A DNA stretch of 64,000 bases, taken from positions 1 through 64,000 of the forward strand of contig JAGCGO010000066.1 of the NCBI GenBank assembly GCA_017649565.1. Direction: 5' to 3'. How positions within the stretch are numbered: the first letter of the stretch is position 1; each line of letters starts with the position of its first letter. Of the stretch, positions 50,264-57,010 are shown piece by piece. The DNA comes from Fibrobacter sp. (lineage in GTDB: Bacteria; Fibrobacterota; Fibrobacteria; Fibrobacterales; Fibrobacteraceae). Made by a program: the position numbers and the translations under genes. The notes under the pieces are model-generated. The model did no database searches and was not told the DNA's origin. It worked only from the letters and a program-made list of their open reading frames with translations.

Positions 50264-50994
50264 TCGTTACCTCGAGTGACTAAGGCGTAAACTTGTTCTT
50301 CTTGGGGTAGTGCATATTTATATATGTGTACCGCCGGGTCGTTTTCCAAGTGAACGATATTGTTGAAACTTTTTAGGGTGAGGAACGTCCCGCCCTTCTT
50401 GAGTCCGGGTTGGGCACGTTCCCAGTCGTTTTCGAAAGTCGAGAGGGCGCGGCAGCTGATAAAGTCCAGGTCCGAAAGGCCGGAGGTCTCGAAGCGCTTG
50501 CCCACGACAGTCAGGTTTTGGAGTTGGAGCTTTTCCTTGGCGTAGTTCATGAACTGCACGCGCATGTTGCGGGGCTCGACCGCATAAAACTGGATTTCGG
50601 GCATCACGATGGCGAGCGGGAAAACCGGACAACCCGCACCCGCACCCATATCAGCCCAGCGTTTAGACGAGAGACGAGAGACGAGAGACGAGAGATTGTT
50701 TGAGGGTAAACCATTATTGGACGATGATTTTTCCCTCTCGTCTTTCGTCTGTAGGACCGCAGGTCCGTTCTCTCGTCTAATATATATATAGGGTACCAAC
50801 GAGTCGGCGATGTGGCGGCTGAGGATTTTTTCGGAATCTTTCGTCGAAATCAGGTTGCCGAACTGCTTGGTCTCCACTACCAAATCGGCATACAGGTAGA
50901 GCCGTTCAGTCGTCTCCTTGGACAGCTGTACGCCTTTCTCTGACAAAAATTGACAGAATATTTCCTGTTGCCTGGTATCTTCCGATGGTCTCAT
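50260..50994 (-). CDS. rsmG: 16S rRNA methyltransferase RsmG with repeat-coded insertion
   Basis: A 244-residue RsmG (GidB), which makes m7G527 in 16S rRNA. The N-terminal part has the HIADSLVP motif and the SAM-binding motif WADMGAGAGCPVFPLAI, followed by EPRNMRVQFMNYAKEKL and DFISCRALSTF. Between the two motifs, residues about 74-110 (IYIRRENGPAVLQTKDEREK ... LSSLVSRLSSK) are encoded by a heptad repeat array in place of the usual short loop. The frame is intact; E. coli RsmG has 207 residues. A parS-type site lies seven bases before the ATG, with no Shine-Dalgarno. First gene of rsmG-parA-parB. Confidence 0.93.
   Translation of the reverse strand: MRPSEDTRQQEIFCQFLSEKGVQLSKETTERLYLYADLVVETKQFGNLISTKDSEKILSRHIADSLVPYIYIRRENGPAVLQTKDEREKSSSNNGLPSNNLSSLVSRLSSKRWADMGAGAGCPVFPLAIVMPEIQFYAVEPRNMRVQFMNYAKEKLQLQNLTVVGKRFETSGLSDLDFISCRALSTFENDWERAQPGLKKGGTFLTLKSFNNIVHLENDPAVHIYKYALPQEEQVYALVTRGNE
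50665..50776. repeat. Heptanucleotide-phase array 7, inside rsmG, with inverted ends
   Basis: Sixteen 7-bp steps in one register. The left end has AGACGAG four times; the right end has CTCTCGT, CTTTCGT and CTCTCGT, near-complementary to the left words. The perfect palindrome GGACCGCAGGTCC (50754-50766) lies near the right end. The middle is unrelated sequence but keeps the phase. Confidence 0.8.
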
Positions 50995-51000
50995 TAAGTA

Positions 51001-51016
51001 TGTTCCACGTGAAACG
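51001..51016. promoter_or_regulatory. parS: parS-type site 1
   Basis: TGTTCCACGTGAAACG, one arm change from the consensus TGTTTCACGTGAAACA. It is seven bases upstream of the rsmG start and may let ParB affect the operon. Confidence 0.85.
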
Positions 51017-51202
51017 TCTTGTGGATATCTGACGTAACGTTCCCTAATTTAGAATATCTTACTAACAAAAAGGCCGCCGGAAATCCGGCAGACCGAAAAT
51101 TTTAAAAATATTTGTGGATAATATTTTAGTAAATGTTGAGAAAATGTTGAATCTTGTGATTTATCTATCAACACCGCCGACAGCGAAAAATAGGCCCAAC
51201 TT

Positions 51203-51218
51203 TGTTTCACGTGAAACT
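51203..51218. promoter_or_regulatory. parS: parS-type site 2
   Basis: TGTTTCACGTGAAACT; the central 14 bp are perfectly palindromic and match the consensus. Ends at the stop codon of the leftward gene. Confidence 0.92.
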
Positions 51219-52118
51219 TTATCGGCCCACTTTTATAATATGTTCGCTCTTGGCGGGGCGGCCGAGGAGGTCGAAATGTCTTACCTTTTCTGGAATGGTT
51301 GCCGGGCGGACCTTGCGACGGATCGATGTGGTGGGCTCATTGGCGAGAACATAAAACCACTTTGCATCGTTATTGCTGAAGGATACAATAAAGCCGTTTT
51401 CCGTGTTGGTTATGGTGTCTTGGTATTCGTCAATGATGTTTTCAAGGTTTTGAAATGTTGAATCATTTTTTGGGTATTCGTAAACAGTGACGTTGCAGAT
51501 ATTTTCATTGTTGGCGTCAGGTGTAGTGATGGAAATATTTTTTGCCGCTTCTATTTTTTTTAAGGTATCGTTTTTCAAAAAAGTCATTGTCATATCATCT
51601 ATAGTAAAAACTCTGTTTTGTATGATGCGGATATAGGCAAAAACGGAAGAATCAAGGGATGCGATTTCTTCATCTGTTAAAGTGTCTTTCATCATATGGT
51701 AAGAAATGAGGGTAGAAGAATCTCCTTTAAGGGAAGTGCGTTCTTCTTCGGACAATATGCCATCCACATAGATTGTTCTATTTGTTGACGTATCTGTTTT
51801 TACGGTAACAATTTCAATGGGCGCGTATTCGCAATCGCCGTTGCATTTAACAATGCTGTTGGGATTGTCATTTTCAATGGGTACGTATTCACAGTCATCG
51901 CCATAGCATCTGACCGTGCTGATGAGGTTGCCGTTCTTATAATAAAACTTTGATTCCGAATAATAAACCAGGGAACCGAAGTAATTTGCCGCATAGAGGC
52001 TATCGAGGCGGTATTCATCAAAATTCCAGAAAGATACCGAAAGGCGCATGTAGTCGCGGCAGCCGGCGGCGAAAACGTCCAATGTCAGAATGGCGAGAAT
52101 AAGGATGAGTTTTTTCAT
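51219..52118 (-). CDS. Secreted protein with C-terminal sorting-like tag (paralogue 1)
   Basis: A 299-residue exported protein, signal MKKLILILAILTLDVFA. The body is acidic, rich in Asp/Tyr/Ser, with a short internal duplication (DDCEYVPIENDNPNSIV and GDCEYAPIEIVTV). The last ~40 residues (SIRRKVRPATIPEKVRHFDL, LGRPAKSEHIIKV) closely match those of the next gene and resemble type-IX-secretion sorting ends. No family recognised. AT-richer than housekeeping genes. Lies inside the parS zone. Confidence 0.7.
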   Translation of the reverse strand: MKKLILILAILTLDVFAAGCRDYMRLSVSFWNFDEYRLDSLYAANYFGSLVYYSESKFYYKNGNLISTVRCYGDDCEYVPIENDNPNSIVKCNGDCEYAPIEIVTVKTDTSTNRTIYVDGILSEEERTSLKGDSSTLISYHMMKDTLTDEEIASLDSSVFAYIRIIQNRVFTIDDMTMTFLKNDTLKKIEAAKNISITTPDANNENICNVTVYEYPKNDSTFQNLENIIDEYQDTITNTENGFIVSFSNNDAKWFYVLANEPTTSIRRKVRPATIPEKVRHFDLLGRPAKSEHIIKVGR

Positions 52119-52125
52119 GGGCAGA

Positions 52126-52902
52126 TTACCTGTTCACTTTTATAATATGTTCGCCTTTGGCGGGGCGGCCGAGGAGGTCAAACTTTTTAACCTTTTCGGG
52201 AATGATTGCCGGGCGGATTTTGCTGTGGATTGATGTGGTGGAAACACCATTGCGCGGAACCATATAATATATCATGACCTTGTTGTCCAGCCCTTCCTCA
52301 ATATAGGTTTTGCTGACGGTAATCCTTCCATCCTGGTTGGAGGTTTCGAAACGGTCCCATGTTGTCCAGGTGCCGTCGTAGTATTCTTTTTGGTAGCAGG
52401 TGTTTGTATCCGTTTCGTCCATGACAATGATCTGGTCTTCGGAGGACCTGAAGATGGTATCGTTTTTCAAGACGTAGATGCTGGTATATTCGCCGTCTTC
52501 GTCAGTTGTAGTGACAGCGAGTGAATCCCCGTCAAAGTAGATGATATCTTTTATTTCTTCTTCGCCCGATGTTCCTATTATTGTCCAGACATTTCCTTCA
52601 TGGGTGATATTGATATTCACGCTGTATTTTTTATCGCGGTATTCCCATTCCCCGTCGCGGTAGTCGCCTTCGTGTACGCTGTCGAGAATACCGTCTTTAT
52701 AGTAGCCCTTCCAAGTGTAGATACGTTCACCCCTGTTGTTGGCAGTACCCTTGTCCACGTACATGCTGTCCAGAACGAAGTCGCTATAATCTTTATCGTG
52801 CATAAGGTATTCATATCTCTGGAATTCGAAAATCGTCTTGAGGCAGTTTGCGGAAGCCAGGGAGAAAAAAGTCAGAGCGAGAATAAGGATAATCTTTTTC
52901 AT
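52126..52902 (-). CDS. Secreted protein with C-terminal sorting-like tag (paralogue 2)
   Basis: A 258-residue exported protein, signal MKKIILILALTFFSLASA. The middle is Tyr/Asp-rich beta-type sequence of unknown role. The C-terminal SIHSKIRPAIIPEKVKKFDL and LGRPAKGEHIIKV match paralogue 1 almost word for word, while the middles have diverged. Seven bases from paralogue 1; probably one transcript. CTATATTTCCGACT directly precedes the ATG without a Shine-Dalgarno, so the mRNA may be leaderless. Confidence 0.7.
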   Translation of the reverse strand: MKKIILILALTFFSLASANCLKTIFEFQRYEYLMHDKDYSDFVLDSMYVDKGTANNRGERIYTWKGYYKDGILDSVHEGDYRDGEWEYRDKKYSVNINITHEGNVWTIIGTSGEEEIKDIIYFDGDSLAVTTTDEDGEYTSIYVLKNDTIFRSSEDQIIVMDETDTNTCYQKEYYDGTWTTWDRFETSNQDGRITVSKTYIEEGLDNKVMIYYMVPRNGVSTTSIHSKIRPAIIPEKVKKFDLLGRPAKGEHIIKVNR

Positions 52903-52932
52903 AGTCGGAAATATAGTAAAGGGTTTATCGTT

Positions 52933-52948
52933 TGTTTCACGTGGAACA
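52933..52948. promoter_or_regulatory. parS: parS-type site 3
   Basis: TGTTTCACGTGGAACA, one change from the consensus, about 30 bp upstream of paralogue 2. Confidence 0.85.
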
Positions 52949-52996
52949 ATTTGTTTTCCTTGCCGAAGGGACCGGGCGTCTCATTTTGTTATGAGG

Positions 52997-53057
52997 AGAC
53001 GAGAGACGAGACGAGAGACGAGAGAGGGCAATGGGGCCTCGAACCTCGAACCTCACC
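52997..53057. repeat. Heptanucleotide-phase array 8
   Basis: AGACGAG twice, a 5-base slip, AGACGAG again, AGAGGGC, AATGGGG, then CCTCGAA twice and CCTCACC. It runs into the stop codon of the following leftward gene at 53053. Confidence 0.7.
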
Positions 53058-53784
53058 GCTTCCTATAATATATAGTGGTATACTTGTCGCCGCCGTCGCA
53101 GGGGCCGGGTGCCTTGACATACCTGTTGCGGTTCGGTTCGAATATGTTCTGGATGAGGAAGTCTCCCCTGGTTTCGTATTCATATGTAGTGTATATTTCC
53201 TCGCCTACCTTCAGGACACTTCCGTTGCCGAACTTCTTTTCTTTTCTGTTCGCCCGGTAGCACTTGTTTTCGTCTTTGGGATCGCGGTATATAATCCAGT
53301 TTCTGGGAATCCCGTTGTCCAGTTCATGGATAGTGTCGTTCTTGATGTAGAACGTATAGTGCCGATCGGGATCTTCGTTTCGAACGATGTCGACGGAATC
53401 CTTCCCGCGGTAGACGGTGAAGTTCATGTAGGCGTTTTCCGGAGGGAAAGTCCAGGTATATTTTTTGAGCTTGCCTACCTTGGCGGAATCCACCTTCCAG
53501 TTTGGGACTATGGTCGCCTTGCTTCCCTTGTCGAGGCAGGAATGCGTGAAAGTCAAGTTGTCGAGGTGGTTCCCGTTCCAGTGGTACTTGATGGTATAGG
53601 TTAGAGATTTTTCCTGTTGGTGCAGACTGTCCGGTTTCAGGCTGCCGGGGAGGATGTATGTTCTTATATCATCGTCCGGCATGTATTGCGTGGCGAAATA
53701 CTCGAAGGTCTCGCGGACGCAGTCGACCGCATGTGCATTCAGAACGGCTAAGGTGAGAATGAGAAAAGGTTTCATGTGAAACAT
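53053..53784 (-). CDS. Secreted protein related in layout to paralogues 1 and 2
   Basis: A 243-residue exported protein; MFHMKPFLILTLAVLNAHA is the signal peptide. The opening VDCVRETFEYFATQYM recalls NCLKTIFEFQRYEYLM of paralogue 2, so they are probably related, but the C-terminal tag is missing: the gene ends in YTTIYYRKR at the edge of repeat array 8, which may have cut off an original end. The start codon lies in a degenerate parS-like sequence (ATGTTTCACATGAAACC on the minus strand); the second ATG (53775) is an alternative start. Confidence 0.65.
   Translation of the reverse strand: MFHMKPFLILTLAVLNAHAVDCVRETFEYFATQYMPDDDIRTYILPGSLKPDSLHQQEKSLTYTIKYHWNGNHLDNLTFTHSCLDKGSKATIVPNWKVDSAKVGKLKKYTWTFPPENAYMNFTVYRGKDSVDIVRNEDPDRHYTFYIKNDTIHELDNGIPRNWIIYRDPKDENKCYRANRKEKKFGNGSVLKVGEEIYTTYEYETRGDFLIQNIFEPNRNRYVKAPGPCDGGDKYTTIYYRKR
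53768..53783. promoter_or_regulatory. Degenerate parS-like site 4 overlapping a start codon
   Basis: GGTTTCATGTGAAACA: GTTTCA and TGAAAC arms intact, centre ATGT instead of ACGT. ParB binding is uncertain. Confidence 0.45.
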
Positions 53785-53800
53785 TGTTGCGGGGATTTAC

Positions 53801-54199
53801 TTATACCGTTATCTCTACCCTGTTTCCTTCGGGATCGAGGACGACGCTTTCGTAATACCCGTCGCCGGTAGTCCGGGGTTGCCCTACGACCTGGATTCCG
53901 TCTTTGGACATTTGCCGGGTGAGACGGTCCACGTCCTCTTTCGACCCGACCGAAAAGGAAAGATGGGTTAGTCCCAAATGTTCCACGTGAAACATGCGCG
54001 AGGTATCGGCGTCCTTTCCTATGTCAGGGCGATGCATGACTTCGAGGCGGGTGCCACTTTCGAAGGTGACGAATCGGCTCGTGAATTGTTTTGTCGGATT
54101 GTGATAAAGGGGTTGGACTACCCCGCCGAAATACTTTCGGTAGAATTCGCAGACCTTGTCGATGTCATTGACCCAGATGGCTACGTGTTCGATCTTCAT
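53801..54199 (-). CDS. VOC/glyoxalase-family protein
   Basis: A 132-residue vicinal-oxygen-chelate protein. The two beta-alpha-beta-beta-beta halves begin with MKIEHVAIWVNDIDKVCEFYRKYFG and HLGLTHLSFSVGS, and the ending GYYESVVLDPEGNRVEITV is typical. His5 and the late Glu could hold the metal. The substrate is unknown. A parS-type site lies inside the gene and encodes MFHVEH in the linker between the halves. Confidence 0.9.
   Translation of the reverse strand: MKIEHVAIWVNDIDKVCEFYRKYFGGVVQPLYHNPTKQFTSRFVTFESGTRLEVMHRPDIGKDADTSRMFHVEHLGLTHLSFSVGSKEDVDRLTRQMSKDGIQVVGQPRTTGDGYYESVVLDPEGNRVEITV
53979..53994. promoter_or_regulatory. parS: parS-type site 5, inside the VOC gene
   Basis: TGTTCCACGTGAAACA, one change from the consensus, read in frame as part of MFHVEH on the minus strand. 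Confidence 0.85.
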
Positions 54200-54214
54200 G
54201 GGTGCCTAACATTA

Positions 54215-54538
54215 TTACTTCAGTTTCTTGCTGGGTAGCACGAAGCAGTCGGCGGCCGCTGGCTTGTCAGCGAGAATCGAAAAAACTACTCCCGTTGCGC
54301 AGAGCGAATTTATAAATATCGGACTATCTGTCAGATTCTTCTTTCTTGGAGTATGTGTCGGTTGGTCGTTGATTTTTAAACTATCGGCGGGCGCCTCCAC
54401 ATCATCATTATAGTCTACCTTGAATATCAGGGCACGGTCAATTTTTACGGAAGGGTCTTCCGATTTTTGGGGCAAGAGTTGTGCGAACGGCAGATCAAAA
54501 ACAAGTAATATAATAGGTATGAGAATACGATATTTCAT
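54215..54538 (-). CDS. Small exported protein, 107 residues
   Basis: Signal peptide MKYRILIPIILLVFDLPFA, then a mostly polar sequence with one hydrophobic patch (IFINSLCATGVVFSILA). No family recognised. TATATT ends six bases before the ATG without a Shine-Dalgarno, so the transcript may be leaderless. It is the last leftward gene before the strand switch near 54.55 kb. Confidence 0.55.
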   Translation of the reverse strand: MKYRILIPIILLVFDLPFAQLLPQKSEDPSVKIDRALIFKVDYNDDVEAPADSLKINDQPTHTPRKKNLTDSPIFINSLCATGVVFSILADKPAAADCFVLPSKKLK

Positions 54539-54607
54539 ATCATCAATATAGATAATTTGTTTGTTGTCTCCCTAAAAAAAATGTTAAATTATGGGCAGGG
54601 TATTTTT

Positions 54608-55399
54608 ATGCAAAAGTTTTCACATAGCTATATGGTGGCCGGTCGCGATATGGACCTGGATTATCGGATGTTGCCGATGGCTGCCCTGGCATATTACGAG
54701 GACAGTTTCGCCCGTTATCTGGGTAGCCGGTTTCTTGCCGCTTTCGATATCCGGGCTCAGGGTTTGTACTGGATCATTTCCGAAATAGATATGCGGATAG
54801 ATGGAGAACTCCCCCCATGGTCCGAACGCTTTGATGTTGAACTCTGGATTTCGGAAAAGTCCAGGATAAAGATTTATTGCGACTTCACCATGAGTTACGG
54901 TGGCCGGGTCTTTGCCAGGGGGAACTGTTGCTGGATTGTCTTGGACAAGAACAGGAAGCGCCCTGCCGATACCAGGATCCTTGATGGTAAGGTTGACCTC
55001 ATCGAGGAACTTGCCGCCGGTGAACACCGGAAGTTCGAATGGCAGGCATCTGAAAAATTGATGAACATGCTCGAGCATCGCGTGGGCATGAATGACATCG
55101 ATTTCAACCGTCACATGAACAACAGGACGTACCTGGACTTGGCGGTGGCCTGCCATATGGAGAGTTCCGGTTTCGAAGATGCCGTGCGAAGAATCCGGGT
55201 GAAGTTCATGCAGGAATGTTTTGTCGGGGATGTTCTGAAGTGCCATGAATACGGACTGGAAGATAACTGTTTCGGCTACAGTTTGGAAAGGGATGGTTCC
55301 CCAGTCTGTCAGGTAATCCTGGAATTCGAGAAGAGGGTGCCGCGTGAACCTATCGAGGGGATGCCCCTGGCATTGCGTCTTGAACAGTTCAAACCGTAG
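54608..55399 (+). CDS. Acyl-ACP thioesterase family protein
   Basis: A 263-residue double-hotdog acyl-ACP thioesterase, which frees fatty acids from acyl carrier protein. The N-terminal hotdog has DYRMLPMAALAYYEDSFARY and the LYWIISEIDMRIDGELPPWSERFDVELWIS strand pair; the second begins near 165, with the active-site pattern VGMNDIDFNRHMNNRTYLDLA containing Asp, Asn and His. ATG 54608 fits the family start; a weak GCAGGG lies upstream. First rightward gene after the strand switch. Confidence 0.85.
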   Translation: MQKFSHSYMVAGRDMDLDYRMLPMAALAYYEDSFARYLGSRFLAAFDIRAQGLYWIISEIDMRIDGELPPWSERFDVELWISEKSRIKIYCDFTMSYGGRVFARGNCCWIVLDKNRKRPADTRILDGKVDLIEELAAGEHRKFEWQASEKLMNMLEHRVGMNDIDFNRHMNNRTYLDLAVACHMESSGFEDAVRRIRVKFMQECFVGDVLKCHEYGLEDNCFGYSLERDGSPVCQVILEFEKRVPREPIEGMPLALRLEQFKP

Positions 55400-55419
55400 G
55401 TGGTTTGTCGAGTAATATC

Positions 55420-55983
55420 ATGTTTCACGTGAAACTTTATCACTGTATCCTTCCGTACCTTCTTGTGCTGCTGATGGCATCTGCCTCATTTGCGGATGAG
55501 TCGGAAGAAGAGGAAAAAGCAGGGGTTGACACGAACGAATCTGGATTTGAGTTGATTCCTTGGAGTGCATTTATCGGAGGTGGGAATGCCTTTATTGCAG
55601 GAGTTGACTGGGTGTTTGGTGATTATAGCTTTCTTTATGATTCCTTTCTCGATGATTCGTCTTCCGAACGGAAGGGTTCCTCGAAACAATTATGGGTCTG
55701 GTCTCTTCGAACTCAGGTACTTTGGACTTCTAGTTATGGTATTTATTTACAGCCTACAATACAATATTTATATGTAGGAATTCCTCTTTTAGGTTTATTT
55801 AAAGTTTCGGTAGGTCCGGAAATAGGTTACAAGATAAAGAATGGTTTTGAATATGGTGGCTCAGCTCGTGTAGGCACATTCATTGATATTTTGAATTTTG
55901 AAATAGGGTATTTGGTAAAGTCAGAAAGAACCTATATGAATATTATACTCAATATCCCTTCGGGGCTCAGAATTTGGACATGA
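55420..55983 (+). CDS. Exported protein, unknown, start codon inside parS
   Basis: A 187-residue exported protein, MFHVKLYHCILPYLLVLLMASASFA being the signal peptide. An acidic stretch (DESEEEEKAGVDTNESG) and outer-membrane-like strands follow (GIYLQPTIQYLYVGIPLLGLFKVSVGPEIGY). The ATG and next four codons are the parS site itself. An upstream TTG (55405) could also start. AT-rich codon use. Eleven bases before the macro-domain gene. Confidence 0.65.
   Translation: MFHVKLYHCILPYLLVLLMASASFADESEEEEKAGVDTNESGFELIPWSAFIGGGNAFIAGVDWVFGDYSFLYDSFLDDSSSERKGSSKQLWVWSLRTQVLWTSSYGIYLQPTIQYLYVGIPLLGLFKVSVGPEIGYKIKNGFEYGGSARVGTFIDILNFEIGYLVKSERTYMNIILNIPSGLRIWT
55421..55436. promoter_or_regulatory. parS: parS-type site 6 overlapping a start codon
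   Basis: TGTTTCACGTGAAACT; begins at the T of the ATG 55420 start codon. Confidence 0.92.
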
Positions 55984-55993
55984 TGGAGGTTTT

Positions 55994-56512
55994 ATGATAG
56001 AGATTGAAGTTGTCCAGGGAGACATCACGAAGCTTGCAGTGGATGCCATCGTGAATGCGGCAAACTGTTCGCTGCTGGGTGGCGGCGGTGTCGACGGAGC
56101 GATCCACCGGGCGGCGGGTCCTGATTTGTTGAGGGCGTGCATCCCCCTGAACGGTTGCGAGACAGGTAAGGCCAAAATTACTCCGGGGTTCAAGCTTCCG
56201 GCGAAGTTCGTGATTCATACTCCGGGACCAGTCTATCGGGATGGCCAGCACGGTGAACCTGCGCTTTTGGAATCTTGCTACAAAAGTTGCCTCGCCCTTG
56301 CCGAAGAGAACGATTGCGAGACGGTCGCCTTCCCTGCCATCTCGACCGGCGTCTACGGCTACCCCTGGGAAGCGGCCACCGAGATTGCCGTAAGGACGGT
56401 CCGGAACTTCCCGGTGCAGAAAGTCAGGAAAGTCATCTTCTGCTGTTTCGGGGAAACACTATATAATATATATAGGGAAGCGGTGAGCTGTGAGGTTCAC
56501 CGCGACAATTAA
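55994..56512 (+). CDS. Macro-domain protein (ADP-ribose binding/hydrolase)
   Basis: A 172-residue stand-alone macro domain of the MacroD/YmdB type, which removes ADP-ribose or deacetylates O-acetyl-ADP-ribose. Conserved motifs are EVVQGDITKLAVDAIVNAAN, LLGGGGVDGAIHRAAGPDLL with the glycine loop, and AFPAISTGVYGYPWEAA. GGAGG precedes the ATG by four bases. The final residues are encoded up to the edge of repeat array 9. Confidence 0.93.
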   Translation: MIEIEVVQGDITKLAVDAIVNAANCSLLGGGGVDGAIHRAAGPDLLRACIPLNGCETGKAKITPGFKLPAKFVIHTPGPVYRDGQHGEPALLESCYKSCLALAEENDCETVAFPAISTGVYGYPWEAATEIAVRTVRNFPVQKVRKVIFCCFGETLYNIYREAVSCEVHRDN

Positions 56513-56513
56513 T

Positions 56514-56576
56514 CCTAACCCCTAGTCACTGTCTACCTCCTACTTCCTACTGTATACCAACCCCTAACCACTTTTT
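56514..56576. repeat. Heptanucleotide-phase array 9 (reverse orientation)
   Basis: Nine words in register, including CCTAACC twice, ACCTCCT, ACTTCCT, ACTGTCT and ACCAACC; these are reverse complements of array 1 words such as GGTTAGG and AGGAAGT. It begins directly after the macro-domain stop codon. Confidence 0.8.
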
Positions 56577-56611
56577 ATATATTTTCATCTAGTTCCATCA
56601 AGGAGATCAAC

Positions 56612-57010
56612 ATGGAAGAAGTCAAGAATTTTATCAAGGAATGCGGCGCCTATTTCCTCGCGACGGTCGACGGTGACCAGCCGCGTGTCCGTCCCTTCGG
56701 CACCATCGAAATTTTCGAGGGCAAGCTCTACATCCAGACCGGCAAGTCCAAGGACTGCTCGAAACAGATTCAGAAAAACGGCAAGGTCGAAATCTGCGCC
56801 ATGAACAAGGAAGGCAACAAGTGGCTCCGCCTGGCCGGCACTCTCGTCCGTGACGACCGCCGCGAACCCAAGGTCCACATGCTCGAGAACTATCCCGAGC
56901 TCAAGTCGATGTACTCCCCCGACGACGACAATACCGAGGTCCTGTACTTCAAGGATGCGACCGCGACCTTCTATTGTTTCACGGCGGCACCCCGCGTCGT
57001 TAAGTTCTGA
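56612..57010 (+). CDS. Pyridoxamine 5'-phosphate oxidase-like flavoprotein
   Basis: A 132-residue split-barrel protein of the pyridoxamine-phosphate-oxidase-like superfamily, likely FMN- or F420-binding. Conserved opening GAYFLATVDGDQPRVRPFGTIEIFEGKLYIQTGKSKDCSKQI. The length and end (ATFYCFTAAPRVVKF) fit small members found in many anaerobes; activity unknown. AAGGAG precedes the ATG by eight bases. Confidence 0.88.
   Translation: MEEVKNFIKECGAYFLATVDGDQPRVRPFGTIEIFEGKLYIQTGKSKDCSKQIQKNGKVEICAMNKEGNKWLRLAGTLVRDDRREPKVHMLENYPELKSMYSPDDDNTEVLYFKDATATFYCFTAAPRVVKF

Larger units (their letters stand above)
50995..51218. other. Origin-like intergenic region upstream of rsmG
   Basis: Contains two parS-type sites (51001, 51203) and DnaA-box-like TGTGGATAT (51020-51028) and TGTGGATAA (51113-51121, a perfect match to the E. 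coli-type box). An AAGGCCGCCGG-type hairpin around 51070-51090 and AT-rich flanks complete it. No convincing gene. Position next to rsmG-parAB is a common setting for oriC. Confidence 0.5.

Noticed and set aside
51114-51461. 115-residue rightward frame overlapping the end of paralogue 1
   Set aside because: Overlaps a well-supported signal-peptide gene on the other strand and begins in the parS/DnaA-box region.
56975-56992. Additional parS site (TGTTTCACGG...)
   Set aside because: Only the left arm matches; the right arm (CGGCAC) is unrelated.
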